Assembly (NCBI GenBank): GCA_031771865.1
Contig: JASISA010000041.1
Coordinates: 1,116,001 to 1,180,000 of the forward strand
DNA length: 64,000 nt
Direction: 5' to 3'
Source of the DNA: Nothophaeocryptopus gaeumannii
Lineage: Eukaryota; Ascomycota; Dothideomycetes; Mycosphaerellales; Mycosphaerellaceae
The translations under genes and the position numbers were made by a program. The notes beneath the pieces are model-generated. The model saw nothing but the letters and a program-made list of their open reading frames with translations. It searched no databases and had not been told where the DNA came from. This document shows, piece after piece, positions 1-10,702 of the stretch (positions are counted from its first letter, which is position 1; every line of letters starts with the position of its first letter).

Positions 1-2215
1 CGGGTTCAGCACCGGGTCTCGGTGGGGTGTGTTCACCTAATGTTAGCCGCTCGTTGGATGCGATTGACAGCGGTCGATTGCTGCCGCTGCCCTGCTTCTC
101 CGTTGTCAATGGAGGCTTTTCGTATGCAGACGAAACAGCACGTGCAGCAGATTCTTCTTCTGCTTTCCTAATTCGGTTTGCGCTCTCATTTTGCCCATCT
201 AGATGCGCTTGCGCTGGCAGATCGATCGCCGTAGTCGACATGAGGTTTGGCTCGCTTTCCGAGATACCGAGATGGCTGAAGTTCAGGTCACCTTTCCCTA
301 GTGTCTCCACTGCAAGCGGCTTCTGTTGGCCTTCAGTAAGATCAGCCCCGGTTCTACTTTCCGCGCCAGGTATCACCTCTTCACCTCCACCTGCAGCGTC
401 TAATGCTTTCGGTGTTCCAGTTGGCTTTTTCTGGCTTGGCAATATTGAAGTATTGATTCCACTGCTCACTTGCCCCGCGGCCTTCGAAGCGACTGAGAAG
501 AACGAGGAGAAAAAGCCAGCTGCGGAATCCGGCAGCGGCGGCTGACTTAGTGTTCCGCCCGGTGTTCTCGTCTCCTCAACATGCGGTGTCAGCGGCGCAT
601 TCACAGACGTCGAAAGCTTGCTTGGAAGATTGGCTGATTGCGCACGCCGATGCCTGATGCTCTCTACAGAGTTGAGTCTGCCGGCGGGCGATCCTTTCGT
701 AGGAGATGTAGGTCGGAACGCAGCGGCAGCGCTACTGTCGGTCGGTGTCGGCGGCGTAACGAGGGTTGTTGGCGTAGATAGAAGATTTGGAGGTGTTTCG
801 GGTAACGAAGTATCAATGGCCTGTCGGCTGCGGTTCTTCGGTGTCTCCGGCCGCTCCTGCTTCGGTGGCGTAGGCAGAGCTTCCTCTTTCTTTGGCTCGG
901 GCGATGCATATGCCTCTTCGGTAGGAGGTGCGCTGGAAGGCCGGTCGCTCAGACTACCCCTCCTGCTCGAAGGTCTGAAAAAGCCTCCCAATCCACTGCC
1001 TCCGCTGGTCTCCGACTTTATTGAATCCAAACCCCCCGACTTCTTTCGAGACAAAGTGAATCGCTCGCGGAGACGACCAGCTGGCGAAGGGCTGCGCGGA
1101 GGGATCGAAGGAGCAGGCAGTGCGTCCGTGGAAGCAGCGGGTTCAACGATGTGGGGAACGTTGGAGAGTGGATCGGGAGTGGCCTCAGCCTCAGGCGAGG
1201 TGACGACTTCCACTCCAGACACAATCGAACGCGTCTGCGCGTTGATCTCAGGAGATGAGTAGGTAAGGTAGCCGATGTGCGAGGCGCGCGGAGACAGCGA
1301 CGGCCGGATCGGTTTGCTGGATGAAGCCACCTTGTCAACGATGAAGCTCAGGAATGGGGAGTAAGAAAACAGCGCTCAGAGGTAACGATAGGCGTGACGG
1401 GTGCCAGCTGCACCTGCCAGAGATGAAGGTAGAGGAACAAGTGTGCTTCTCAAGGCTGAAGAAGGGTTGACATGCGCGGCAGCGTAGGAAATATGCGGTA
1501 TGCAAAGGCTCGTGGCGTCTGCATCCGACATCAAAGCGGCCAATGCACCACCGACCTCTGACAGCCATTTGGGATGCGCGGCATCCCAGCACGTGCAACG
1601 GCTCGTGCCGGATTTCTCCAGGAAGCTCCTTGAATCGTGGACAGAACACCAGGTTGTCGGTCCATGTGGAGGCTTCCGTTGCGAGTACGAATTGTAGTCG
1701 TATGCATTGATGAACAACACCTGTAAAAGTAAAACAGACGGAACTTACTTGTTGACATCGACTCGTTCGTCGTCCGTGTAGAGACTGCTGTGCCCGCTCC
1801 CGTCCAAAGGCAAAGAAGAGTCCGACTGGTTGCCAGCGAGGCCGAGAGAGTCGACACTGAGATTTCGCTGTGGGTCGCCGCCGCGACCTCCCCTGATCTT
1901 GCGCTTCGTCTTGGACACCAACGTAGACAGACGGCGGCCGGATCTATCTTCGCTGCTCCGTCGATCGTCCAGTGAGCGCTGTCGCGTGCGTTCCTTGACC
2001 TTGTCAATGGCGGCCTCTACGGAGGTGCGCAAAAGACCTCCTTCGGACGCGTTTTCTTCCGTCTTCCCGGTCGTCGCATCGTCTCCATCAACGGAGCTGC
2101 TGGCCAAAGAATTGGTCGAGGCATTGGCTAGCCCTTTGTTGCGACGCAGTCTAGCCAGAGCCCCGCCACGCGGTGAAGGTGTCGCGGCGTCCAGAGTCGC
2201 CATTGTTGCAGCCAT
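1..2215 (-). CDS. Low-complexity protein, N-terminal part; possible GRAM/VASt (Ysp2-Lam-like) sterol-transfer protein, cut by window edge
   Basis: The ATG is at 2213-2215. Exon 1 (1749-2215) encodes a basic, Ser/Arg-rich N terminus and ends at a GTAAGT donor. A second open frame runs from about 1346 to the window edge without a stop, and an acceptor at 1347-1348 restores the phase. The implied intron is about 0.4 kb, long for this genome, so a small internal exon may be missed. The product (over 600 residues in view) is disordered, rich in Ser, Pro, Thr and Lys, with SPxGRLRE and FFRPSSRRGS-type motifs. Such N termini are typical, as I recall, of ascomycete GRAM/VASt sterol transporters acting at membrane contact sites. 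The diagnostic GRAM domain would lie outside the window, so the family call is an inference; the coding call is firmer. It is divergent from the MIT-domain gene, with 534 bp between starts. Confidence 0.55.
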
Positions 2216-2749
2216 TAAGTACGCAGATTCTTGGAGATGTCGTGCTACTCAACACTGGTAACACATGTCTCGAATTGCCTTGGTGCTGGGGTCCCCAAGC
2301 AGTGCGAAGGTAGCTGTGTACGAAGTATCCAGATGCCGTTTGACCTCGGTGTCCTGCACGTTGTCACGAGGGCACACGTTCCAGCGTCGCAACACGAGCC
2401 AAAAAGAGGGTGAATGTTCGGACTGTTGATATGTATATATGGTATATTGCGAAGAATGCTGCGACGCTATTGGAGACGGTGTATCAAGCAAGTGGAGAGT
2501 CGCAACTGCGTCACTTTGACCAAGGCTGCTTCGTCGCGAGGAGAGCCCCACATGGGCCCGGTCGTTGAACCTTGCCAAGTTCACCTGCGGGAGGCCCGTT
2601 GGCGCGAAACCTTATCTGTGCGCATGCGCCACGTGAAAGACAGACATCACCTGGCGTCCTGGGGACCGCCGCATGAATCCTAATAGACGTGGCGAACAAT
2701 TTCAAGCAACGTGGAGGTCTATTCATACATCGATCCATCAGGCCTGAAT

Positions 2750-4317
2750 ATGGCGGAGGCGGCGCCTTTAAGCAGCGTGAGAGGCAATATACCGTTCTGT
2801 TAGCAGCTGCCTTCGCTAACCGCTCGCAGGCGCATGCACACGCAAGGAAAGCCGCCGAAGAAACACAGCAGATCAATTGGACCCAGGCCGCGGACGAACA
2901 TGAGAGCGCAGCGACCGAATATGCTCGAGCGGCGAAGACAGCGAGCGATTCGGAGGTATTCGAGACGATGATCATCCCGAGCAACTGGCACTAAGTGTTG
3001 ATATAGGCTCTGAGAGTCCTGCGACTGCTTGAAGAACAGCACCTGAATCTTGCGCGTCTCATCAAATTTCAAGACGTCAACGAGCAGAACGAGAATGCAT
3101 CTGCCGAGCCCAGAGTCGACGATCCCTCCGTGTCCAAGCATGATTTCGCACAACCGGACAAGGCAGCAACGCAAGCCTCGGCGACATCTGCATCGTCTCA
3201 GGGCAAGCCGACGACCTCAATGTTAGCAGCTGCTAGATTTGGCAGCTCTGCTCGAGACTCGTCTCCTTCGCTTGCGAGAGATATCGCTTCAAGGCGAGGC
3301 ATCCCACAGCCCAGTCGCAACCCACCATCTGCAGCTGCGCAAGCAAGGGCGAGGCAACTTTCACCAGAATCGCATCGCCGCAATCGCTCGAGTGCAGGAC
3401 CGGCGCCTAAGATTCCTCCATCAGTCATGGATAGCCAGAGTCTGAACCCGAAGCAGAGGGCAAAGAAAGCAGAAGATGATGATGCTTTTGCCAAATTCTA
3501 CAGCAATCTCACGACTGGAACCATGTCAAAATTGTCATCCGTACTTGCTTATGCAGGCCTGCCACTGACTGCAGACGATCTGAAAGCCGAGCAGGAAAAG
3601 CAGAAGCGAAACACAGTCCGAGCCAACGATGGACCAGATGTGAACAAGATCTTTTCTAAAGCCGCGCTTACTGCCATCGAGGACGAGCATCGAGAACGTG
3701 GGCATCATGGACGTGCATTTGGACCCGCTGAGAGCTTCTATGTGGTGCCTACCACTGGCGGGACTTCTTCCTACGCCAATATAGCGAAAGCGCAGCAGGA
3801 GCAACTGGCAGGAATAGATGAAGATGACGAAGAAGCTTTTGTCGATGCTCGCGAAGCACAAATGCCTGACTCACCTAGGCATAGCCGTATGCGCTCAAGC
3901 CAAGGACGGAAGTCATTCGGAAAGACAAGAACTAACGAGGAGCTGGAATTGGAGAATGTGACCCTCAAACAAACACTGGAGCAACTTGCAACCAGACTAA
4001 CCGAGTTCGAAACGCACGCCCAAGATGCATCGATGGCCGCCCTGACGCAGAGTATGGCCAGCGTGCATACACAAGGCCCGTCTGAAGGACCGGATCCTGC
4101 ATTGCTGGAACGCCTTCGGCAAATGGAGCAGCAACTTGAACGAGAGACGGAAGAGCGACAGAAGCTACAAAATGAAGACGCTCGGCAGAAAAAATTGCTC
4201 AAGAAGTATGAGTCGAAGTGGGAAGATCTCAAGCAGGGAGCGAGAGAGAAACAAAGGGCCAAAGCAGAGAAGAAAGACAAGGCCTCGACTGGTGAGACGC
4301 TGGCCAGCGCCACTTGA
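2750..4317 (+). CDS. MIT-domain coiled-coil protein (Atg38/NRBF2-like architecture)
   Basis: Three exons: 2750-2776, 2830-2955 and 3007-4317, giving 487 residues. Short introns (53 and 51 nt) have GTGAGA/CAG and GTATTC/TAG borders, and all phases match. Residues 10-75 form a MIT-like helical hairpin: AHAHARKAA, then the Ala/Glu-rich EHESAATEYARAAK segment, then ALRVLRLLEEQHLNLARL across the second junction. The middle is Ser/Ala/Arg-rich and disordered. The last ~120 residues are a Glu/Lys/Gln-rich coiled coil ending in a Lys-rich tail. MIT domains bind ESCRT-III-like tails or act in the autophagy PI3-kinase subunit Atg38; an N-terminal MIT plus a C-terminal coiled coil fits Atg38/NRBF2, but that assignment is inferred. 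An ATG at 2689 would give a longer reading only by translating intron 1. Confidence 0.8.
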
Positions 4318-4566
4318 TGTGGACCAATGTCATGCGATATAGTATGTTGCGATCATGATGCATACTTCACGAGATGTCACGAGGCAGCGTCTTCTTGACA
4401 TGTATCTAACGTTCAGCGATCTTCACAAGGAAAAGAAAACGAGGGCACCTGCAGCCGTTTCCAGAACTCAACCAGCAAACATCATCTTAGCTACTTAGAA
4501 TGCTCCATCACACTCTGACCTGCTTCGAGCGACTGCCGGTCATACATACCGAATCCACACAAGAAA

Positions 4567-5040
4567 ATGCACCACTACATCAAAGCCTTCTTCGGCTTCA
4601 TGCTGTACTGGACCTCGCTGACAGTTACCAGCATCCTGACAGTTTACACTCTGGTCGCACTGCTCTATGTCCTCATTACCATCACCACCTTTCCACTCCT
4701 CATACTATTGCACACGCTGCCCGGCCCACTGGACCCGATTCAGATGTTCGCTATGAGCACTTTCATTCTTGCAATTGCAGCGTGTGTTTACCTGGCTGCA
4801 CGAGTGTTGGATCTTGAGCTACCTTACTTCGATGAGTGGATTCCGCAACTTACGAGGAAGAATCTGGAGATTGTTTGCGTTTGTCTTGCGTTCTTCTTCG
4901 TGGTAATGGCGGCTCTGGGCATGATCTGTCAGGCTATACAGGCGTCGGGATTGGCAGGCGCAGTCGTGCTGGCTGCCGTAGGAGCTTGGTCGTGGATTTT
5001 GGGAAGGAGAGTCGCACATGGCGACGCTGCTGAGCTGTAA
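4567..5040 (+). CDS. Small multi-pass membrane protein, unknown function
   Basis: Single-exon frame of 157 codons with ATG in an A-rich context (AGAAAATGC). It is strongly hydrophobic. Segments at about residues 17-50, 60-80, 98-120 and 128-145 could span a membrane, separated by short polar loops, one being DEWIPQLTRKN. There is no signal-peptide cleavage pattern and I recognise no family motif. It lies 250 bp after the MIT-domain gene on the same strand and about 200 bp before another small membrane protein. Confidence that it is coding rests on the uninterrupted hydrophobic pattern and codon use; function is unknown. Confidence 0.55.
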   Translation: MHHYIKAFFGFMLYWTSLTVTSILTVYTLVALLYVLITITTFPLLILLHTLPGPLDPIQMFAMSTFILAIAACVYLAARVLDLELPYFDEWIPQLTRKNLEIVCVCLAFFFVVMAALGMICQAIQASGLAGAVVLAAVGAWSWILGRRVAHGDAAEL

Positions 5041-5235
5041 GGGAAAGGGCAGAGACTGGTAGAAGCAAGTGGTCCAATGTATCTGAGTGCAGCTCGGCTT
5101 GTGTCCCTGAAGCCGTGCCTTCTCGATCCTCATCCAGTCCTGCATCACTCCGGACTCAGCCATGCACATCAACAATAATACACCATCCAGAAGCGAACAT
5201 CTATCCAATACCATCAGTACCACCCAACGAGCGAA

Positions 5236-5622
5236 ATGTCCGAGACGAACGAGGCCAAAGCCACAATACAACCCCAACTCACTCTGCAGCCGCCCACATC
5301 GCCCACACCACCTGCATCCCCCCTCCACTTCACCCTAAACACCCTCTTCCTCCTCATACTCACCTTCCTCCTCCTCCCCTACACCCTCGCCATCATCCAC
5401 ATAACCGGCTGCGCCATCTTCTACTGGTTCCACTTCACACCCTTCCTATCAGCGCACAAAGACTTCAACGAAGCGGTCGTGGGTTGGGACGTGGTCATGG
5501 TGTTTCAGCTGGTGTGGTGGATGATAAGAGGAGGGGAGAGGACTTGGCCGCCGATTTGGAAGGGTTTTATTAATGGGATACATTTGGCGGCGGACTTATT
5601 TAATTGGCTGATTGATGGGTGA
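5236..5622 (+). CDS. Small membrane protein, unknown function; possible longer C terminus
   Basis: A 128-codon frame. The first 30 residues are polar and Pro/Thr-rich, followed by a long Leu/Ile-rich segment (about 31-62) and a second moderately hydrophobic part with several Trp residues (about 83-125). No family recognised. Directly after the stop, another frame stays open to 5876 and encodes a Trp/Arg/Glu-rich amphipathic helix. One extra base in the GGG run at 5617-5619, or a cryptic intron using the GTGAGG there, would fuse the two. The true C terminus is therefore uncertain. Confidence 0.5.
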   Translation: MSETNEAKATIQPQLTLQPPTSPTPPASPLHFTLNTLFLLILTFLLLPYTLAIIHITGCAIFYWFHFTPFLSAHKDFNEAVVGWDVVMVFQLVWWMIRGGERTWPPIWKGFINGIHLAADLFNWLIDG

Positions 5623-6200
5623 GGGTGTGGGATGAGGGGAGATTAAGGAGGAAGGTGGAGGGAGGAGTAAGGAAGAGCTTGGAGAGTGCGAGATTGTGTT
5701 GGTTGAAAGAGCTGGAGCATTGGAGGTTAAGGTGGGAAAAGGGCGTTGAAGAAGTTGAGAGGCTATGCAAGATTAGGATGCGCATATTGTTATGGAACGC
5801 CCGGAAACAACTTCATTGGAGCGTTGAGGAGCACGGACTGGTATTATTCGACCCAGAACATCAGTCCGAGATATAGAACAGGTTGAACAGGATATATTGA
5901 TGTGATGCACATCACCTGAAAGCTCATCTTCATTCGCATAGTATCTACTGCCCTGCTTCTCCTCTCCACGCGCGCTCTGGATTCTCAAGTCTGACTCCTC
6001 ATCCATCTAGCCACAGCCATCGACCCTTCTTCCGTGCTGTCATCCCCCTTCTCTTCATCCCAAGCTGCAGTGAGGGTTACCAAATTCAATTTCGGTCGAT
6101 GAGGAGTACTTACCTCGTGAGAGTGTGGTAATGTTGTGTTTGTGGTGGCAAGAGGCGAGCGTCTTTGCGATCGAGTCGAACAGACTTGGAGGGCACTTAC

Positions 6201-6286
6201 TTGGTTTTCGATGTCGCAAGGACACCGTGTTGGCGGCGAGCGGGCGCGAGCCCACCAAAAACTCCGCTTTCGTTGTCTGACGCCAT
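6201..6286 (-). CDS. Candidate first exon of a small unresolved gene
   Basis: On the minus strand an ATG at 6284-6286 opens 28 codons (starting MASDNESGVFGG) and stops at a good GTAAGTGCC donor at 6200. Possible further exons lie between about 6170 and 5940, where an acidic reading with WDEEKGDD and a basic alternative are both open. I could not find a splice chain that satisfies phase throughout. The ATG lies inside the first of three tandem modules. It may be a real small gene with a repetitive non-coding leader, or a relic. Confidence 0.2.
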
Positions 6287-6733
6287 GCGCTCAGATGGTT
6301 GTTATTTTTTGATTTTGACCTGAGGTCGTTGGCGAACGTGTCGTTGTCTCGTCTCGTCGGTTGAGGAGAGCTACACAGGCGTCAATAAGTTGTGCTTGCG
6401 TGTGATCTGCTGTTCACTCACAGATGGTGGTTAGTTTTCCGTTGTCCGACGCAAAGCGCTCAGATGATTGGCATTTTGGATTTCAACCCGATGTCATTGA
6501 CGAACTTTTCGTTGTCCCTTCTCGTCGGATAGAGAGAGCTGCACAAGAGTCAGTATGAGGAGGGTGTATGTGCATAGCTGCTGCTCACAGATGATGGTTA
6601 GGTTTTCGTTGCCCTTGTGTGAAGGGTGAGGCTGCAGATGCAGTTTGTCGTTGCCCTTGCGGTGGAGGCCGCCAAGGGTCTGTATGAGGAGGTCAGCATG
6701 GTATGCGAGGCGCGGATGATGGGCTGACTCACG
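6271..6733. repeat. Three tandem, diverged ~130-170 bp modules, each with an intron-like segment on the minus strand
   Basis: Unit A 6271-6439, unit B 6440-6606 and a shorter unit C 6607-6733 align end to end. Each starts with CGTTG(T/C)C and contains a second internal CGTTG(T/C)C, about 70 bp in for A and B. Each ends in a conserved stretch that reads, on the minus strand, as donor GTGAG(T/C), then a branch-like (A/T)TTGAC or CTGAC, then an acceptor (TAG or CAG). The predicted introns are 6371-6421 (51 nt), 6539-6588 (50 nt) and 6680-6732 (53 nt). Reading frames are not maintained across the modules, so a non-coding leader or relic is more likely than repeated protein. Confidence 0.6.
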
Positions 6734-6846
6734 AGAAAAAGGAAGCTCCTGACCTTCCAGCTGTAACTGGAATGGTGCAGAAGGTCTGGGAAGTGTCAGT
6801 ACAAGCGCGGCGGGTGTGAGCGTTCCCGACCGCAGAGACGCTCCAT

Positions 6847-6878
6847 GTTGCTGTTGCTGCTGTTGTTGTTGTTGTTGC
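6847..6878. repeat. CAA/CAG trinucleotide run
   Basis: A mixed TTG/CTG run (CAA/CAG on the minus strand) lies just beyond the tandem modules. On the minus strand it is inside a frame open from about 6890 to 6505 that would encode a Gln tract, but no convincing start or family similarity supports a protein. Confidence 0.5.
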
Positions 6879-7065
6879 GAGGAAGAAAGCTGGGCTAGGT
6901 CGGCGAAGCTAATAGCAGCGTGTTTGGTCTGTGCTCAACTTGCATTAGCGCGCCAAGACGAGCATGTCATCATGTGAAAGTTGAAACCGCTGTGTAGGGA
7001 ATGCCTCAGCCCGTGTCCAGTGCGCCTTCACTTCTACATCCATGATCTATAGATATGCCGAAAGT

Positions 7066-8847
7066 TTATGCTACCTCCTTCTCCTTCTCCCAACCTAGAG
7101 CGTCGTCGCTAATGTCCGCTGTCCCAGTCTCTTCGATCTTGTGGGCGCGTGCCTGAAGAGCATCGACCTGGACCTTGCCCGTTCGCCAAGCTGGAATGTT
7201 CGAGTCGAACAGGAAATCGATCTCCTCGAGCGTTTTTCGTGCCGTTTCGGGATAGGCCAAGAAGATGTGGAAGCTCACGACGGTACAGAACACGCCGAAG
7301 ACAATGATGTCTTCCAGGTAATGTTCTTGAACGCCGGTGGCAGAAAACAGGCGAGCGCGAAGTTGAAGATCTCTTTATGTTTTTAGCAAAGCCGCTGAAC
7401 ATGCATTTAGTAGTGCTTTACCCAGTTGGTCGCTGCAAAAAAACCCACACTCTTCGCGCGATATCTGAGTGGGAAGACCTCGGAGCAGTAGATCCATCCA
7501 GTTGGCGCCCAGGTCAGACCATAGATACCGGCGAAGATGTAGCTGAGCGCAATGACTGCCTTGCCAGGGGCACCTGTGATCTCCAAGCGAAGGTCTGCAT
7601 GGCCGAAAACAGAGTCAACAGGTTTTCCATACGTTGCCATTACCCCCGCAGTGCTGTGATGAAGGGCCATGCAGATTACGGCGCCTGCAAGAAGCAATTG
7701 ACGACGTCCGATGCGATCGATAATCGGAAGCATGACGCCAGTAGTGATCAAGAAGACCACGTACTGGATGGCGGAGGAGTTGAGGTTGGTATTGCCGCTC
7801 AAGCCTGCCATCTGACCGATGTATATCACGTAGTACATCGCAACCTGTAGCTGACGGCAGTTCTACATTTCCTGGACGAGATGCCTTAGCGTACGTTGCC
7901 GCCAAGAAGGTGCTGCCACATTTGTGCGGTGGTCCTTGAACTTCGTCACCGTATGTCCTCGTAGACTAGCCTCTTTTGTAGAAACCCACCAGCAAGTGTC
8001 CTCTTCCAAATTCTCGGGCCAAACAACTCGAAGAAGCCAACTCCCTGAGCGTCTGCAGCGGCACGCTGATCTTCCTTGACCTCTTCGAACTCGGCCGTAC
8101 CACGGGGTCGTGGCGGTCTCCCTTTCCGTGCAGGTCCGCCAAGACCTCCAAACACTCCTCCCACCGTTCCCTTCCAGCAAGCCATCTTGGAGATCTAGCA
8201 GATTAGTCAGTTAAGATCTAAGAGGCATCAAGTTTTGATGATTGACTCTGGGAAGCAGAAAAGGGCGAAGAACAGGATGATGGCCGGGATTCCCTGAACA
8301 CCCCAAGAATTACGGAGGGCGGCTGGACCTTCGATCGTCGACGCACATCCATAACAGATGAAGTACATGATTAAATTCCCCATTCAATTGACGATTATTG
8401 TATACCGACGATGCGTCCGCGGATAGCGCCTGGAGAAAGGTGTGCGAGGTACGCGCAGACTTAATTGGAGCAAATACCAGTTGCAAGTCCGTTAACGATT
8501 CGTCCTGCGATGAGCTGACCAACGTTCTGGCTTGAGCAGACAATCGCACAGCCAATGACGAAGATGATACAGGCAATTTGAAGAGCGATCTTGCGGCCGA
8601 GCTTGTCTGCGAGAAATCCTGCTCCAATGGCGCCAATGAAGGATCCGGCACTCATTGATGCAGTGATTCCCCCCTGAAGATCTGATAATGGGTCATCGAA
8701 GTAGTTGACATATTGCTCAGTTCCGAGCCAGGCGCTCATGGAACTGACATCGAATCCGAAGAGGGTACCACCGATGGTGCCAAAGGCCGCGAGAACATAG
8801 ATGTTGGAAAAGCGATACATCTTGAAGATACCGTAGAGGAAACCCAC
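7066..8847 (-). pseudogene. Decayed MFS sugar transporter
   Basis: Pieces in different minus-strand frames line up in order as one sugar-porter family transporter of about 540 residues. In order: FGTIGGTLFGFDVSSMSAW, LADKLGRK, LSPGAIRGRIVGIQ, a loop with SIEWGI, SPRWLA, NTNLNSSAIQYV, IDRIGRR, TWAPTGWIYCSEVFPLRYRA, and the C-terminal PETARKTLEEIDFLF. Lesions: GTG where relatives have the start ATG of MGF; stop TAA at about 8462 within the ICS-(stop)-VCAYLAHLSP block; a second TAA after GIQ (about 8400) and a one-base loss just after; further frame changes near 8100-7870; and one near 7300. A plausible intron remains at about 7380-7430. The family uses proton or facilitated sugar uptake at the plasma membrane; this copy cannot make a full transporter. 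Confidence 0.85.
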
Positions 8848-9564
8848 GTGGAGAAGTAGCCCAAGTCTTATAGAGGGAACGGTGGCATGACTGCTATAAG
8901 ACCCATATCACAATGAGGCCCATTATTGCACGCTAGGCGAGTAGTCCGCCGCATCGTTGGCCTACGCAGTTGGCACTGGCAGTCGGCACCGGATGATTGC
9001 CTGGTGATGCGATATTGCTGCACTGGAATGCGGATCCCAAAGGGGCACATTAGCCGTGTCGAATGCTAGGTTCTCAGGGACATAGCCGCATGGTGGAGAT
9101 TTCGGTGGGACTTCTTCCGTGTCGTGTCGTGTCGTGATAGACGTAGATGCGAAGGAGGTAAGTACGTACCGTTCGGTAGCAAGATGAAGACGTGGAGGGC
9201 CCGTGGAGAGAGCCGTTCGTTCTCCACAACGCCAAGACCGTGACGTCAGTGCTTCTACACGGCAATCGACGGCAGAACTAGGGAGGAGATTCGTCCACGC
9301 CGTCTTGAAGACATACTCACCCTCTTCGTTCTGCACCCAATGTGTTCTCAATCAAGAGATCGACGGCGAAGCAGCGATGCAGACCTCTGGAGCTATGAAA
9401 CGTTTGCGTCCACGTATCACGGCTTCAGCACCGGAAATTGCTCTGTCTTGGTATTAACATCGCACTGATTTGAATCCGCGGACCAGAAGATGTACAACAT
9501 GGTGATGGTTGCCCATTATCGGTGAACATCTCACGCACTGGTAAAGCGAAACAGGAACTTGATC
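8848..9564. other. Intergenic, no supported gene; short GTCGT microsatellite at 9118-9136
   Basis: Lies between the two decayed carbohydrate genes, upstream of both, as expected of a former divergent promoter. It contains a short (CGTGT)n run at 9118-9136. Open frames here are short and give no recognisable protein. Confidence 0.4.
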
Positions 9565-10392
9565 ATGGAATTCACAATCATCCCATTCCTTCTCCATGCC
9601 TTCGCGCTCTTACCCGGACTAACATTAGCAGCGTCTTACTCCAATCCCTGGAGAGAGTACAATGGAGAGGACCCGACTGTTGTGTGGTTCGAAGGCTGGT
9701 ACTACCTCATATTCACAACATGGACAGACATCCAAATGACGAGAGCCCAAACTCTGGAAGGCTTGAAGGAAGGCGAGACGAAGCAGGTATGGGTAGACAG
9801 CACGCCCTCCAGATGCTGCAAATTATGGGCAGTGCTGCAATGTATGGGCGGGTGAGATGCATAATCTTGACGGAGCATGGCACATCTACTACTCAGCTAG
9901 TCCGAATCCACTCGGAGATCATGGGTCACATGTCGTCAAAGGTATGTCGATAGCAGCAACTCCGTGGGAAAGCACTTATAATATTTAATATGTGGTGCAA
10001 CTCCATGGGATACATACGAATACCTCGGCCAGCTACGATATGACTGGAGCATTGGCGGCACCATTCTTCGATTCACGGATCATAACTATTTCGTCTATTC
10101 CGACTTCGAGACCAACGGCAAGCAAAGCCTATTCACTGCACCGCTGACATCCGCTTCCACGACGGGGGATTCCAGGCTGCTCTCATCGCCGACCGAGCAG
10201 TGGGAGCTTGACGGCCAGCTAGTAAACGAAGGTCCCAACGCACTGTACCACGGAGGCAAGACTTTCATCGCATATTCCAGATCATACTGCTGGACGGCGT
10301 CGTATGCGATAAGTTCGCTGACGAACGGGATCCAACGGAAGCGTCTAGCTGGGCCAAGACCGGTCCTCTACTTTCGAGTGCGATCGGAAACT
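9565..10392 (+). pseudogene. Decayed secreted glycoside hydrolase family 43 (arabinan/xylan type)
   Basis: ATG at 9565 begins a signal peptide (about 22 residues, Leu/Phe-rich, ending LTLAAS). The GH43 blade-1 motif GEDPTVVW carries the expected catalytic-base Asp. WTDIQMTRAQTLEGL, SRCCNVWAGEMH (expected acid-Glu region) and WHIYYSA follow, but only after a frame change caused by a ~19 bp near-duplication at 9814-9850. A second partial duplication with in-frame stops sits at 9968-10005, after which LRYDWSIGGTILRF, NEGPNALYHGGKTF and SYCWTASYAISSLTNG are open. Another frame change precedes WAKTGPLLSSAIGNY, where homology stops abruptly at about 10390. The final blade is missing. The ancestral enzyme would have trimmed plant cell-wall arabinose/xylose polymers outside the cell. 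Confidence 0.8.
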
Positions 10393-10702
10393 ATATATCG
10401 CGCAGGCTTTTATCGAGTTCCTTGGCTTGGAGCTTGATGAAGTTGCTGAGGATGACGATCTGGACAAACGAATGGATTCTCTCAATGGCGGACATGGCTT
10501 CTTGGTTGACTACCATGAACTTCAGAGATATGGTGGTAGTGCTTTAGAAGTTTCGCCTCAGGTTCTGAGATGGCATCCGACGGAGGATTGGGGAAGGGTG
10601 ACAGTCCCTACGCTGAACGAGTGGAAGGATTGGGGCAGTGATGAGTTTCAGAACGAGTTCAGGGAGGAGATGCTGACGGAAATTGGGCAGTGGATGCGGT
10701 GA
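10388..10702 (+). pseudogene. C-terminal fragment of orphan gene family (copy i), joined to the GH43 relic
   Basis: From the end of the GH43 similarity a new frame reads YIAQAFIEFLG, an acidic spacer, then GGHGFLVDYHE and VLRWHPTEDWGRV, to a stop at 10702. The minus-strand copy at 11019-11620 has matching YIASVFFKFLG, NGHGFLVDLRE, TLTW and PTEHDWARL in the same order, so both belong to one family. This fragment has no start of its own and lacks the family's N-terminal half. Function unknown. The last part (EWKDWGSDEFQNEF, EIGQW) may be the natural C terminus. Confidence 0.5.

Noticed and set aside
6505..6890. Gln-tract minus-strand frame spanning the tandem modules
   Set aside because: It is open for about 125 codons, but no clear start, no family similarity, and it reads straight through the predicted introns; more likely low-complexity leader sequence.
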